From: JAVWMQ01 sp036637375
GTDB taxonomy: Bacteria; Bacillota; Clostridia; Peptostreptococcales; Anaerovoracaceae
NCBI GenBank assembly: GCA_036637375.1
Contig: JAVWMQ010000001.1
Location: 35,668 to 99,667 of the forward strand
Direction: 5' to 3'
Length of the DNA stretch: 64,000 nt
The notes under the pieces are model-generated. The model saw only the letters and a program-made list of their open reading frames with translations, had not been told where the DNA came from and did no database searches. A program made the position numbers and the translations under genes. This document shows, in pieces, positions 7,661 through 17,000 of this stretch. How positions within the stretch are numbered: the stretch's first letter is position 1; every line of letters starts with the position of its first letter.

Positions 7661-9052
7661 ATGAAAGATATAATGATTAAAGAGCTGTTTAGAAATTCAG
7701 ACAAATTTGCGGACCAAGAAATCGTTGTTAGGGGCTGGATTAGAACAAATAGAGGCTCTAATAAATTTGGATTTATAGAACTAAACGATGGTTCATTTTT
7801 TAAATCTATGCAGGTTGTTTACGAATCAGAAAATATACAAAATTTTGAAGAAATATCTAAAGCACCAATTTCAGCAGCATTAATGGTTAAGGGGATATTT
7901 ACACTTACACCAGATGCAAAGCAGCCATTTGAATTAAAGGCAAGTGAAGTGGTTATTGAAGCTGGCTCTGAATCAGATTATCCACTTCAAAAAAAGAGAC
8001 ATTCTTTGGAATATTTAAGAGAAATTGCACATTTAAGACCAAGAAGTAACACTTTTAGTGCAGTTTTTAGAGTTAGATCTTTGGTTGCTTATGCAATACA
8101 CAAATTTTTCCAGGACAATAACTTTGTGTACGTTCATACTCCAATTATTACAGGAAGTGATGCTGAGGGTGCAGGAGAAATGTTTAGAGTAACAACTCTT
8201 GATATGGACAACCTTCCAATGGAAGATGGAAAAATTAATTATAGCGAAGATTTCTTTGGTAAAGAAACAAGTTTGACTGTAAGTGGACAGCTAGAAGCTG
8301 AGATTTTTGCTCTTGCTTTTAGAAATGTATATACTTTTGGTCCTACTTTTAGAGCAGAGAATTCAAATACAGCGAGACATGCATCTGAATTTTGGATGAT
8401 AGAACCTGAAATTGCTTTTTGTGATTTAGCAGGAAATATGGAAGTTGCAGAAGCAATGATCAAATACATTATTAAATATGTTTTAGCAGAAGCACCAGAA
8501 GAAATGGAATTCTTTAATAATTTCATTGACAAAGGTCTAATTGATAGATTAAATGTAATTGTAAACTCAGAATTTGAAAGAGTTTCATATACAAAGGCTG
8601 TTGAAATCCTTCAAGCATCAGGAGAAGAATTCCAGTATCCAGTTGAATGGGGAATTGATTTACAGACAGAACATGAAAGATACTTAACAGAAAAAGTGTT
8701 CAAAAAACCAATATTTGTAACAGATTATCCAAAAGACATTAAAGCCTTCTATATGAGATTAAATGACGATGGCAAAACTGTTGCAGCTTGTGACTTATTA
8801 GTTCCAGGGGTTGGCGAAATTATTGGTGGAAGCCAGAGAGAAGAGCGTTTAGACGTTTTAAAAGAAAGAATGGCAGCTATGGATCTTAAAGAAGAAGATT
8901 ACTGGTGGTATTTAGAACTAAGGAAGTACGGTGGTGTTAAACATGCAGGATACGGACTTGGATTCGAAAGAATGATTATGTACATAACAGGTATGAGCAA
9001 TATTAGAGACGTACTACCATTCCCAAGAACACCAAAGACAGCAGAATTTTAA
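7661..9052 (+). CDS. asnS: Asparaginyl-tRNA synthetase
   Basis: The 463-residue class IIb synthetase has an N-terminal OB-fold anticodon domain (VVRGWIRTNRGSNKFGFIELNDGS), then catalytic motifs: motif 2 region (FGPTFRAENSNTARHASEFWMIEPE) and motif 3 (HAGYGLGFERMIMYITGMSNIRDVLPFPR). The FRAENSNT stretch and the PRTP ending separate it from AspRS. It charges tRNA-Asn directly. The start at 7661 follows GAAAGGA; an in-frame ATG at 7673 is a weaker alternative. It has its own promoter and a terminator. Confidence 0.95.
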   Translation: MKDIMIKELFRNSDKFADQEIVVRGWIRTNRGSNKFGFIELNDGSFFKSMQVVYESENIQNFEEISKAPISAALMVKGIFTLTPDAKQPFELKASEVVIEAGSESDYPLQKKRHSLEYLREIAHLRPRSNTFSAVFRVRSLVAYAIHKFFQDNNFVYVHTPIITGSDAEGAGEMFRVTTLDMDNLPMEDGKINYSEDFFGKETSLTVSGQLEAEIFALAFRNVYTFGPTFRAENSNTARHASEFWMIEPEIAFCDLAGNMEVAEAMIKYIIKYVLAEAPEEMEFFNNFIDKGLIDRLNVIVNSEFERVSYTKAVEILQASGEEFQYPVEWGIDLQTEHERYLTEKVFKKPIFVTDYPKDIKAFYMRLNDDGKTVAACDLLVPGVGEIIGGSQREERLDVLKERMAAMDLKEEDYWWYLELRKYGGVKHAGYGLGFERMIMYITGMSNIRDVLPFPRTPKTAEF

Positions 9053-9062
9053 ACATATAAAT

Positions 9063-9090
9063 GGGTGTCAGTAATCTGATGCCCTTTTTT
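9063..9090 (+). terminator. Terminator after asnS
   Basis: A 9-bp stem with two wobbles (GGGTGTCAG 9063-9071 with CTGATGCCC 9076-9084), a 4-nt loop and TTTTTT. The T run and the next bases can also form CCCTTTT/AAAAGGG (9082-9097), which excludes the terminator hairpin. Confidence 0.75.
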
Positions 9091-9114
9091 AAAAGGGTTT
9101 GATAAGGGGTAGTT

Positions 9115-9780
9115 ATGAATAAAAGTATATTTACAGTAGCAGGGCCAATTATGATAGGGCCGTCAAGCTCCCATACTGCAGGAGCTGCCAAGATTGGCAG
9201 AGTGGCAAAACAAATTGTAAAAGAAGACTTTGACAAGGTGGAGTTTTTGTTACATGGCTCTTTTGAAAAAACAGGAAAAGGGCATGGAACTGACAAGGCA
9301 CTTCTAGCAGGAGTTATGGGCATTTTTGAAGATGATGATCGTATACCAAAGGCTTTTGAGATAGCAAGAGAAAGAGGAATAGAGTTCAGTTTTGGAAGTG
9401 TGCAGTTAGAAAACGCACACGAAAATTCAGTTAGAATAACTTTTTATAAAGATGGCGATGTTTTGGGTAGAATTGAGGGGGCATCAATTGGTGGTGGAGA
9501 AATCCTAATTACTAAAATTGATGGATACGGCGTAAAGATAAGTGGTAACCTAAATACTATATTTGTGAGACAGGAAGATAAAAAAGGGGTAATAGGTCAT
9601 ATATCAAGTGTGCTTGCTGATGGTAATATTAATATTGCAACTATGAATGTTAGCAGAAGTGCCAAAAGTGAGGATGCCATGTGTATAATAGAGGTTGATG
9701 ATAATATTTCTTCTGAAATTGCAGATAAGCTTGCTGATTTCAAGGTTATTAAATTTGTTAGAGTTATTGATATTGGCTAG
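9115..9780 (+). CDS. sdaAB: L-serine dehydratase, iron-sulfur type, beta subunit
   Basis: The 221-residue protein has the serine dehydratase beta domain (GPIMIGPSSSHTAGAAKIGRVA near the N-terminus) and a C-terminal ACT domain (about residues 148-221, GVIGHISSVLADGNINIATMN), probably a serine or effector sensor. With the alpha subunit it deaminates L-serine to pyruvate and ammonia, oxygen-sensitively, in the cytoplasm. The alpha gene follows after 8 bp. It is the first gene of a long colinear run into cbiG and hemB. No clear promoter is visible in the 24 bases between the asnS terminator and the start. Confidence 0.93.
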   Translation: MNKSIFTVAGPIMIGPSSSHTAGAAKIGRVAKQIVKEDFDKVEFLLHGSFEKTGKGHGTDKALLAGVMGIFEDDDRIPKAFEIARERGIEFSFGSVQLENAHENSVRITFYKDGDVLGRIEGASIGGGEILITKIDGYGVKISGNLNTIFVRQEDKKGVIGHISSVLADGNINIATMNVSRSAKSEDAMCIIEVDDNISSEIADKLADFKVIKFVRVIDIG

Positions 9781-9788
9781 GAGGCAAA

Positions 9789-10646
9789 ATGTATAATAGT
9801 TTAAAGGGGATGCTTGCTGAGGCTTCAAATAGAAAAATGACACTTTGCGAGATAATTTTGGAAAACGAAACTAAGCACTCAGAAAAAAGTATTGAAGAAA
9901 TTTTTGAAGAGCTTGAATATAGATGTGAAATAATGAAGAATTCCACTCAAAGGGCGATTTTGGATAGTGATTCCCTAAAGGAAACATTTATTAGTGGAAT
10001 GGCAAAAACTCAAGATGAATATGCAAATAGAGACGATACTTTATGTGGCAAGACAATTAATAAAGTAATGGCAAGGGCTCTTTCTTGTAGCGAAGTTAAT
10101 GCTGCTATGGGCAAAATTTGTGCAATGCCAACTGCAGGATCTTGTGGGATTGTCCCAGCTGTCCTTTTTACAGTGGCAGAAGAATGTAATGCTTCTAAAG
10201 AGGAATTGCTAAATGCTTTTGTTATTGCATCTGGAGTTGGTGCTGTTGTTGTTGAAAACGCTACAGTATCGGGTGCAGAGGGAGGCTGTCAAGCTGAATG
10301 CGGCGTTGCAGCAGGAATGGCAGCAGCAGGAGCGACCTACCTAAAGGGTGGAAGTAACGAGGAATGTATAGAAAGTTTTGCTATATCGTTAATTAATATT
10401 ATGGGTTTAGTTTGTGATCCAGTAGCAGGATTAGTTCAAATACCTTGCGCACAGAGAAATGCTTCTCAAGGGGTGAATGCGCTTTTGAGTGCGGATTTGG
10501 CTCTTGGTGGAATGAAGTGTGGAATAGCTGCAGATGATGTGATTGAGGCTATGTATAAGGTTGGCAAATTAATGCCAATACAGCACAAAGAAACTTCACT
10601 TGGTGGAATTGCTACAACTGAAAGTGGCAAAAGCTACAAAATATAG
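9789..10646 (+). CDS. sdaAA: L-serine dehydratase, iron-sulfur type, alpha subunit
   Basis: The 285-residue catalytic subunit shows PTAGSCGIVPAVL and DPVAGLVQIPCAQRNA. Cys167, Cys209 and Cys220 have the spacing (42 and 11) of the three [4Fe-4S] ligands known for this family; the fourth iron site binds the serine hydroxyl. It is normal length for the two-subunit clostridial form. Coupled to sdaAB (8 bp, ribosome site AGGAGG) and followed 28 bp later by cbiG. Why serine deamination sits at the head of a corrinoid locus is not clear from the sequence. Confidence 0.93.
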   Translation: MYNSLKGMLAEASNRKMTLCEIILENETKHSEKSIEEIFEELEYRCEIMKNSTQRAILDSDSLKETFISGMAKTQDEYANRDDTLCGKTINKVMARALSCSEVNAAMGKICAMPTAGSCGIVPAVLFTVAEECNASKEELLNAFVIASGVGAVVVENATVSGAEGGCQAECGVAAGMAAAGATYLKGGSNEECIESFAISLINIMGLVCDPVAGLVQIPCAQRNASQGVNALLSADLALGGMKCGIAADDVIEAMYKVGKLMPIQHKETSLGGIATTESGKSYKI

Positions 10647-10674
10647 AATACAAAGATCAAAGAAGAGGGCAAAT

Positions 10675-11664
10675 ATGAGAGCGGGAATAGTTTACTTTAC
10701 TCCTCAAGGGGAGAATACTGCTACCAAAGTTAAGGCAGCATTAGAGCGTAAAAACTTTATATGTGAGTTTAGGAGCAAAGAGATTCCTCTAAAGGAATGG
10801 ACTCAAGCTTGTTTCTTTGATTGCGACTTAATTGTATTTGTTTCAGCAACAGGAATTGCAGTGAGAACAATAGCACCATATTTAGTTTCAAAAACTGTGG
10901 ATCCTGCTGTTGTTGTTTTAGATGATAAAGGGGATTTTGTTATATCATTAGTATCTGGCCACATTGGCGGGGGAAATGACATAGCGAGAATGATAGGAGA
11001 AGAAATGGGAAGTACACCGGTAATAACGACATCAACGGATGTTAATGGAAAGCTTGCAATTGATGAGTGGGCAGTTAAAAATAATATGGTTATAGGCGAT
11101 ATGGCAATGGCAAAAAAAATTGCTATGTTTCTGTTAAAGGGAATAAAAGTTGGTATGGTAAGTCAAATTGACCTTGGAGATAATATGCCAAAGGATTTAT
11201 TATTAAATGATCAAACTGATATAGGTGTTAATATTTCTTGGAAAAGACAAAATGTGTTTTCTAGAGAATTAAAGCTAATACCAAAAAAGATTGCGCTTGG
11301 AATAGGTTGCAAAAAGGATACAGACAAAACTACAATAGAAAAGGTAGTTTTGGCAAAGCTATTTGAAGAGGACATTGATTTTAGAGCAATTGATAGAATT
11401 GGAACTATAGATATTAAGAAGGATGAACAAGGTTTAATTGAGTTTTGTCGTGAACTTGATTGTGAAATGATTACATATACAGCAAAGGAACTTGAAGAAG
11501 CAGAAGGTGAATTTGAACCATCGGATTTTGTGAAAAGTGTTACGGGAACTGATAACGTTTGCCAGAGGGCTGCAACTTTAGTTAGTAATAATGGAGAAAT
11601 ATTATTTGAGAAGTTTGCCAAAGATGGGGTAACTGTATCTGCGGCGGTTATAAAAGGAGAGTAA
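10675..11664 (+). CDS. cbiG: Cobalt-precorrin-5A hydrolase CbiG
   Basis: The 329-residue protein has the CbiG N-terminal region (DLIVFVSATGIAVRTIAPYL, VSGHIGGGNDIAR) and a conserved C-terminal CobE/GbiG domain starting near IALGIGCKKDT. It opens the delta-lactone of cobalt-precorrin-5A and releases acetaldehyde, which makes ring contraction irreversible in the anaerobic pathway. I chose ATG 10675 because AGAGGGCAA precedes it and the family starts here; an upstream in-frame start at 10600 would overlap sdaAA and add 25 residues with no family character. hemB follows after 4 bp. Confidence 0.93.
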   Translation: MRAGIVYFTPQGENTATKVKAALERKNFICEFRSKEIPLKEWTQACFFDCDLIVFVSATGIAVRTIAPYLVSKTVDPAVVVLDDKGDFVISLVSGHIGGGNDIARMIGEEMGSTPVITTSTDVNGKLAIDEWAVKNNMVIGDMAMAKKIAMFLLKGIKVGMVSQIDLGDNMPKDLLLNDQTDIGVNISWKRQNVFSRELKLIPKKIALGIGCKKDTDKTTIEKVVLAKLFEEDIDFRAIDRIGTIDIKKDEQGLIEFCRELDCEMITYTAKELEEAEGEFEPSDFVKSVTGTDNVCQRAATLVSNNGEILFEKFAKDGVTVSAAVIKGE

Positions 11665-11668
11665 AAAA

Positions 11669-12646
11669 ATGTTAATGAGACCAAGACGTATGAGAATGGA
11701 TGAAAGAGTTAGGGATATGACTAGAGAAACTAGAATTTCCAAAAATTCATTAATTTATCCGATTTTTGTAGAAGAAGGAGAAGGTATTAAAAAGGAAATC
11801 GAAGCTATGCCAGGACAATATAGATATAGCCTTGATACCCTTGCTGAAGGGCTAAAAGAGGTTTATGATGCGGGAATTCGTAATGTAATGTTCTTTGGTG
11901 TACCTAAAGAAAAAGATCCTTGCGGACTTGGTGCTTATGACGAACATGGGATTGTTCAAGAGGCTTTTAGGGTGGCTAAAGCGGCTTTTCCTGAAATATA
12001 CTATATAGGAGATGTTTGCATGTGTGAATACACATCTCATGGACATTGTGGAATAATTAAAGGTGACTCTGTAGATAATGACAAGACGCTTCCGTTGCTG
12101 GCAAAAACAGCAGTATCGCAGGTTAAAGCTGGTGCGAATATGGTTGCACCATCTGATATGATGGATGGTAGAGTTAAAGCAATTAGAGAAGCTTTAGATG
12201 CAGAAGGTTTCATTGATACACCAATTATGGCGTATTCGGCTAAATATGCATCATACTTTTATGGGCCTTTTAGAGAGGCTGCAGGTTCAGATAACTTTAA
12301 GGGTGATAGAAAAACTTATCAGATGGATTTTCACAATAGGAGAGAAGCTATCAAAGAAGTTATGCTTGATTTAGAAGAAGGCGCTGACATTGTTATGGTT
12401 AAACCTGCTCTTTCATATTTAGATATTATTAGAGAAATTAAGGATAATACTAACGTTCCTGTTGCAGCTTATAGCGTTAGTGGTGAATATGCAATGATTA
12501 AGGCGGCTGCCATTGCTGGAATGATTGATGAAGAAGGAATGATTGCTGAAACTACAACAAGCATTTACAGAGCTGGTGCAGATATGCTTATTACTTATTT
12601 TGCAAAAGAAATTGCAAAGCTAATTGATGAAGGGAGAATTGGATAA
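11669..12646 (+). CDS. hemB: Porphobilinogen synthase (delta-aminolevulinate dehydratase)
   Basis: The 325-residue protein condenses two 5-aminolevulinate molecules to porphobilinogen. The zinc-type cysteine cluster is present (Cys117, Cys119, Cys127 in DVCMCEYTSHGHCG), so this is the zinc-dependent form. Both active-site lysines are in their contexts (MAYSAKYAS and DIVMVKPALSYLD). It overlaps hemL by one base (TAATG), indicating translational coupling within the cbiG-hemB-hemL-cbiET-cbiA run. Confidence 0.96.
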   Translation: MLMRPRRMRMDERVRDMTRETRISKNSLIYPIFVEEGEGIKKEIEAMPGQYRYSLDTLAEGLKEVYDAGIRNVMFFGVPKEKDPCGLGAYDEHGIVQEAFRVAKAAFPEIYYIGDVCMCEYTSHGHCGIIKGDSVDNDKTLPLLAKTAVSQVKAGANMVAPSDMMDGRVKAIREALDAEGFIDTPIMAYSAKYASYFYGPFREAAGSDNFKGDRKTYQMDFHNRREAIKEVMLDLEEGADIVMVKPALSYLDIIREIKDNTNVPVAAYSVSGEYAMIKAAAIAGMIDEEGMIAETTTSIYRAGADMLITYFAKEIAKLIDEGRIG

Positions 12647-13938
12647 TGAACGAAATTAAAAGATCAAGAGAGCTGTTTGAAGAAGCAAAAAAATACATTC
12701 CAGGAGGAGTAAATAGTCCAGCTAGAGCTTTTCAGGCGGTAAAAGATACTCCAAGATTTATCGAAAAAGCTGATGGCGCATATATTTATGATGCTGATGG
12801 AAATAAGTATATAGATTATATTGGTTCTTGGGGGCCAATGATTCTTGGAAATAACAGTACCGTTGTTCGTGAGGCAGTAGAGGAGAGACTTAAACTTGGT
12901 CTTAGCTTTGGTGCGGCAACAGAAATAGAAATAAAAATGGCAAAGTTAATGAATGAAATGGTTCCGTCTATGGAAATGATGAGAATGGTTACGTCAGGAA
13001 CAGAAGCTACAATGAGTGCTATTAGAGCGGCTAGGGGTTATACTGGTAGAGATAAGGTTATTAAGTTTGAAGGTTGTTACCATGGACATCATGATGCTTT
13101 GCTAGTTAAAGCTGGTTCAGGATTGATTTATGATGGTGGAGCAACTCCAGATAGTGCAGGTGTAACAAAGGGAACTGCCAAAGATACACTCCTTGCACTA
13201 TATAATGACCTTGAAAGTGTATATAAACATTTTGAGGAAAACAAAGGTGAAATTGCTGCAATAATTGTAGAACCAGTAGCGGCAAATATGGGGGTAGTTA
13301 TTCCGGCTCCAGGATTCCTTGAAGGACTTAGAGACGTTTGTACTAGAGAAGGTGCTGTTCTTATTTTTGATGAAGTAATTACAGGATTTAGACTTGATGC
13401 AGGTGGAGCTCAAAAGCTTCTAAATGTTAAACCAGATATGACTACTTTTGGCAAGATTATTGGTGGAGGAATGCCAGTTGGATGTTACGGTGGTAAAAGA
13501 GAAATCATGGAAATGGTAGCTCCAGTTGGACCGGTTTATCAGGCTGGAACTTTAGCTGGTAATCCAGTTGCAATGGCTGCAGGAATTGCACAATTAACTT
13601 ATCTAAGAGATAACAAAGAAGTTTACGAAAATATTAATAGATTAACAGATAAGCTATTTGATGGTATCAAAGAAATTCTAGATGTATCAAAGAGCAATCT
13701 AACATTTAACAAAATCGGTTCAATAGGATCACTTTTCTTTACAGAAAATCCTGTTACTGACTTTGCATCAGCTAAGACTTCTGATGTAGGCAGGTACAGT
13801 GAATACTTTAAACATATGCTTGGTAATGGTAGCTATATTGCACCTGCACAATTTGAAGCTATGTTTATGTCAAATGCACATACAGACGAAGAAATTTCAA
13901 AAACACTAAAGACAATAGGAGAATTCTTTGGAGTATAG
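12646..13938 (+). CDS. hemL: Glutamate-1-semialdehyde 2,1-aminomutase
   Basis: The 430-residue class III aminotransferase-fold enzyme converts glutamate-1-semialdehyde to 5-aminolevulinate. Signatures include SRELFEEAKKYIPGGVNSPARAF at the N-terminus, GCYHGHHDALLVKAGSG, LIFDEVITGFR, and the PLP lysine in TFGKIIGGGMPVG (about residue 270). With HemA in the second half of the locus it makes the C5 pathway complete apart from the glutamyl-tRNA synthetase. The start overlaps the hemB stop. Confidence 0.96.
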   Translation: MNEIKRSRELFEEAKKYIPGGVNSPARAFQAVKDTPRFIEKADGAYIYDADGNKYIDYIGSWGPMILGNNSTVVREAVEERLKLGLSFGAATEIEIKMAKLMNEMVPSMEMMRMVTSGTEATMSAIRAARGYTGRDKVIKFEGCYHGHHDALLVKAGSGLIYDGGATPDSAGVTKGTAKDTLLALYNDLESVYKHFEENKGEIAAIIVEPVAANMGVVIPAPGFLEGLRDVCTREGAVLIFDEVITGFRLDAGGAQKLLNVKPDMTTFGKIIGGGMPVGCYGGKREIMEMVAPVGPVYQAGTLAGNPVAMAAGIAQLTYLRDNKEVYENINRLTDKLFDGIKEILDVSKSNLTFNKIGSIGSLFFTENPVTDFASAKTSDVGRYSEYFKHMLGNGSYIAPAQFEAMFMSNAHTDEEISKTLKTIGEFFGV

Positions 13939-13953
13939 AAGTGGAGAAATATT

Positions 13954-15177
13954 ATGAAGGTAGTTAATATAATTGGGATTGGCATGGGAAACCCTCAAAC
14001 GATTACGCTTTGGGGACAATCAGCTATTTCAGAAAGTACATTCTTAATTGGAGCAAAGAGAATGGTCGACGCTTTCAAAAAAGATGGTGTAGACGTTTTT
14101 TATGGTATTAACCCAGAAGAAATAATAGCAGAAATAAATAAGAGAGATGAAAATGAAAATATTGCAGTGCTAATGTCTGGCGATGTAGGGTTTTATAGCG
14201 GTGCAAAAAAGCTAAAATCAATGATGTTTGAATTATGCGATAATGCTTATGTTACTCTTGTACCTGGGCTTAGTTCGCTTCAATATTTTGCGGCAGCAAT
14301 TGGTATTAGTTGGGATGATGCAAAAGTCGTAAGTCTTCATGGGAGAAATGGAAATCCTCTTGGAGAAGTTCTTTCAAACAAAAAGACTTTTTTCTTACTG
14401 GGTAAGGATAATACACCTGCAAAGGTTTGCTCAATGCTAACTGAGTTTGGTCTTGGCGATTTAGAAGTATTTGTTGGCGCACAGCTTTCATATGAAGAGG
14501 AGTTTATCTTTACAAACAAGGCTTCTATTGTGGCAAATATGGAATTTGACCCGCTAAGCGTTATGATGGTAATTAACGAGGAAGCTGGAACAAATGGGGC
14601 TAGGGTTCATGGTATTAGTGACGATGAATTTATTAGAGGAAGTGTTCCAATGACTAAGGAAGAAGTTAGAAGTGTTTCTATTTCTAAGCTTGGAATATGT
14701 CCAAATGATGTGGTTTATGATGTTGGTGCTGGTACAGGTTCTGTTTCAATTGAAATGGCGTTACAAGCTCAAAAGGGATTTGTATTTGCAATTGAAACTA
14801 ACAAAGATGCAGTTTCTCTTTTACACCAAAATAAGGAGAATTTCAAAGTACAGAATCTAAAGGTTATTGAAGGACTTGCCCCAAATGCTATGGTTGATTT
14901 GCCAGTGCCAGATAAGGCATTTATAGGAGGTAGCAAAGGAAACCTGGAAAGTATTTTGGAGTTATTGCTTCAAAAAAATGAAGATATAAGAGTTGTAATT
15001 AATGCTATAGCTCTTGAAACTGTAGGCGAAGCGATTAAAGCCTTAGATAAATTTAATATGGCGTGTGATATCGTGCAGATAGGAACAGCAAGGACCAAAG
15101 TTGCAGGGAAATATCATATGATGAATGGACTAAACCCAGTGTTTGTAATTACTGGGCAGAGAATAAAAGAGGTTTAA
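13954..15177 (+). CDS. cbiET: Fused cobalt-precorrin-7 C5-methyltransferase / C15-methyltransferase-decarboxylase
   Basis: Residues about 1-205 are CbiE, a tetrapyrrole methylase domain (GIGMGNPQTIT, MSGDVGFYSGAKKL, VPGLSSLQYFAAAIG). Residues about 220-407 are CbiT, a Rossmann SAM methyltransferase (motif I DVGAGTGSVSIEMAL). The fusion methylates C5 and C15 and removes the C12 acetate carboxyl, giving cobalt-precorrin-8. The same fusion exists as CobL in aerobic organisms, but here all neighbours are of the anaerobic set. cbiA follows 2 bp later. Confidence 0.94.
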   Translation: MKVVNIIGIGMGNPQTITLWGQSAISESTFLIGAKRMVDAFKKDGVDVFYGINPEEIIAEINKRDENENIAVLMSGDVGFYSGAKKLKSMMFELCDNAYVTLVPGLSSLQYFAAAIGISWDDAKVVSLHGRNGNPLGEVLSNKKTFFLLGKDNTPAKVCSMLTEFGLGDLEVFVGAQLSYEEEFIFTNKASIVANMEFDPLSVMMVINEEAGTNGARVHGISDDEFIRGSVPMTKEEVRSVSISKLGICPNDVVYDVGAGTGSVSIEMALQAQKGFVFAIETNKDAVSLLHQNKENFKVQNLKVIEGLAPNAMVDLPVPDKAFIGGSKGNLESILELLLQKNEDIRVVINAIALETVGEAIKALDKFNMACDIVQIGTARTKVAGKYHMMNGLNPVFVITGQRIKEV

Positions 15178-15179
15178 TA

Positions 15180-16604
15180 ATGGCGACTATCAAACAAGAT
15201 GTTGGACGAATTATACTTGCGGCAACTAATAGTGGTTCGGGCAAGACGACTGTAACTTGTGGTATTTTAAAGGCACTCAAAGATAATGCTGAGAATATTA
15301 AAGCATTTAAATGTGGGCCAGACTACATTGACCCGATGTTTCATAGTGAGGTGCTTGGGATTTCCTCTAGGAACCTAGACTTGTTTTTTACTGATGAAAA
15401 TTTAACTAAGTATCTTCTTGCAAATAGCACCAAAGATGGAAGTTTTGCTGTTATGGAAGGTGTTATGGGATATTATGATGGCCTTGGAGGTGTGACTACA
15501 ACTGCAAGCACTTATGACCTTGCTAGGGTTACAAATACACCTGTGATTTTGGTAGTTGATTGCAAAGGTAAATCTACATCAATTGTTGCTGAAATTAAAG
15601 GATTTATGGAATACAAAAAAGATAGCAATATTAAGGCTGTAATTTTAAATCGAATTTCGGGAATGATGTATCCTATGATTAAGAATTTAATCGAAAAAGA
15701 GTTACCTGTTAAGGTTGCTGGGTACTTGCCAATTTTAAATAACTGTTCAATTGAAAGTCGACATCTTGGGCTGATTACAGCAAGTGAAATTGGAAACCTA
15801 AAAGAGATAATAGAGAATATTGGTAGTGCTGCTAAGGAAACAATAGATTTATCCATGCTTGTTGAAATTGGAAAAGAAGCAGAGGCGATACAGTATGACG
15901 ACAGTCAAATTTCCAAGATTCAAAGGCTAGGGAATGTTAGAATTGCAGTGGCTATGGATAAGGCGTTTTGCTTTTATTACAAGGATAATTTGGAACTTTT
16001 GGAGAAACTGGGGGGAGAATTAGTTTACTTTAGCCCAGTTGATGGAGAACCTCTACCGCAAAATATTGGAGGCGTTATCCTTGGCGGAGGCTATCCAGAA
16101 CTTTACCTTAGAGAACTGGAGGCGAACAAACATCTTAGAGAAGAAATAAATATGCGTGTCAAAGATGGAATGCCAATTCTGGCAGAGTGTGGCGGATTTA
16201 TGTATCTACACAAATGGATTAAAGATGATGATGGGAAGTCATTTGATATGGTAGGTGTGATAGATGGAGGATCATTTCCAACAGGTAAGCTTGGCAGATT
16301 TGGGTATATTGATGTAACAATCCAAAGGGATACAGTTGCAGGGCAAAAGGGAATGAAACTAAAGGCCCATGAATTTCATTACTGGGACTCTCAAAAAACA
16401 GGAGATGCCTGTATGGCGGCAAAACCAGTAGGTAGCCGTAAATGGGAGTGTATTTGTAGTGATAATGAAATGTTTGTTGGATATCCACACTTTCATTACT
16501 ATTCAAATTTAGAATTTCCAAGAAATTTTATAAGTAAATGTATAGAGTATAGTAATACCAAAAATAACCCAGTCAATCCATGTAAAAGGGTGGTGGATAT
16601 CTAA
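15180..16604 (+). CDS. cbiA: Cobyrinic acid a,c-diamide synthase
   Basis: The 474-residue enzyme has an N-terminal ATP-binding dethiobiotin-synthetase-like domain with P-loop TNSGSGKTTVTCG, and a C-terminal class I glutaminase (about residues 255-460). The nucleophilic cysteine lies in GMPILAECGGFMYL, and the late His region (HEFHYWD, PHFHYY) is present. It amidates the a and c side chains using glutamine. This intact glutaminase contrasts with its relative CbiP downstream, which has lost that domain. Last gene before a separate DUF2089 unit; no strong terminator follows. Confidence 0.95.
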   Translation: MATIKQDVGRIILAATNSGSGKTTVTCGILKALKDNAENIKAFKCGPDYIDPMFHSEVLGISSRNLDLFFTDENLTKYLLANSTKDGSFAVMEGVMGYYDGLGGVTTTASTYDLARVTNTPVILVVDCKGKSTSIVAEIKGFMEYKKDSNIKAVILNRISGMMYPMIKNLIEKELPVKVAGYLPILNNCSIESRHLGLITASEIGNLKEIIENIGSAAKETIDLSMLVEIGKEAEAIQYDDSQISKIQRLGNVRIAVAMDKAFCFYYKDNLELLEKLGGELVYFSPVDGEPLPQNIGGVILGGGYPELYLRELEANKHLREEINMRVKDGMPILAECGGFMYLHKWIKDDDGKSFDMVGVIDGGSFPTGKLGRFGYIDVTIQRDTVAGQKGMKLKAHEFHYWDSQKTGDACMAAKPVGSRKWECICSDNEMFVGYPHFHYYSNLEFPRNFISKCIEYSNTKNNPVNPCKRVVDI

Positions 16605-16644
16605 AAACCCACTTTTAATATTTTATTAAACAAGAACATTTTAA

Positions 16645-16673
16645 TTGACTTTAATAATGTTAAGGTTTATAAT
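16645..16673 (+). promoter_or_regulatory. Promoter of the DUF2089 unit
   Basis: TTGACT (16645-16650), 17-bp spacer, TATAAT (16668-16673), 26 bp before the start codon. Confidence 0.75.
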
Positions 16674-16699
16674 TAATATTATTAAAGGAGGGGGAAGGG

Positions 16700-16999
16700 A
16701 TGTCGATTGAAATTGTTCCTGAATGGATGCTAAACCTCGATGACGAAGATGTATCTTTTATTAAAAAATTCCTTTTGGCTTCGGGATCTCTAAAAGAGAT
16801 TGCAAATCAATATGAGGTAACTTATCCTACAGTGAGGCTAAGGCTGGATAAGTTGATACAAAAAATTCAGATAAGTGAAGATGTTGCTAATGAGCCATAC
16901 ATTTCTCTTATTAAACGGCTAGCGTTAAATGATAAAGTGGATTTTGATACTGCCAAACTGTTGATTTCTGAATACAAAAAAACGAAAGGAGTGGAGTAA
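16700..16999 (+). CDS. DUF2089-family small HTH protein
   Basis: The 99-residue acidic protein matches the DUF2089 pattern: a short PEWMLNLDDEDVSFIKKFLLASGSLKE-type start followed by a helix-turn-helix (EIANQYEVTYPTVRLRLDKLIQKI, about residues 35-60). This probably binds DNA. The zinc-ribbon that some DUF2089 proteins carry at the N-terminus is absent. It has its own promoter and a strong GGAGGGGGAAGG ribosome site, and is followed after 1 bp by a small membrane protein with a GTG start, a pairing that suggests a joint function. No link to cobalamin is visible. Confidence 0.75.
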   Translation: MSIEIVPEWMLNLDDEDVSFIKKFLLASGSLKEIANQYEVTYPTVRLRLDKLIQKIQISEDVANEPYISLIKRLALNDKVDFDTAKLLISEYKKTKGVE

Positions 17000-17000
17000 G

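Noticed and set aside
9085..9114. Second cobalamin riboswitch before the sdaAB-cbiG half of the locus
   Set aside because: Only about 24 bases lie between the terminator and the start and no B12 box is present there or before cbiG.
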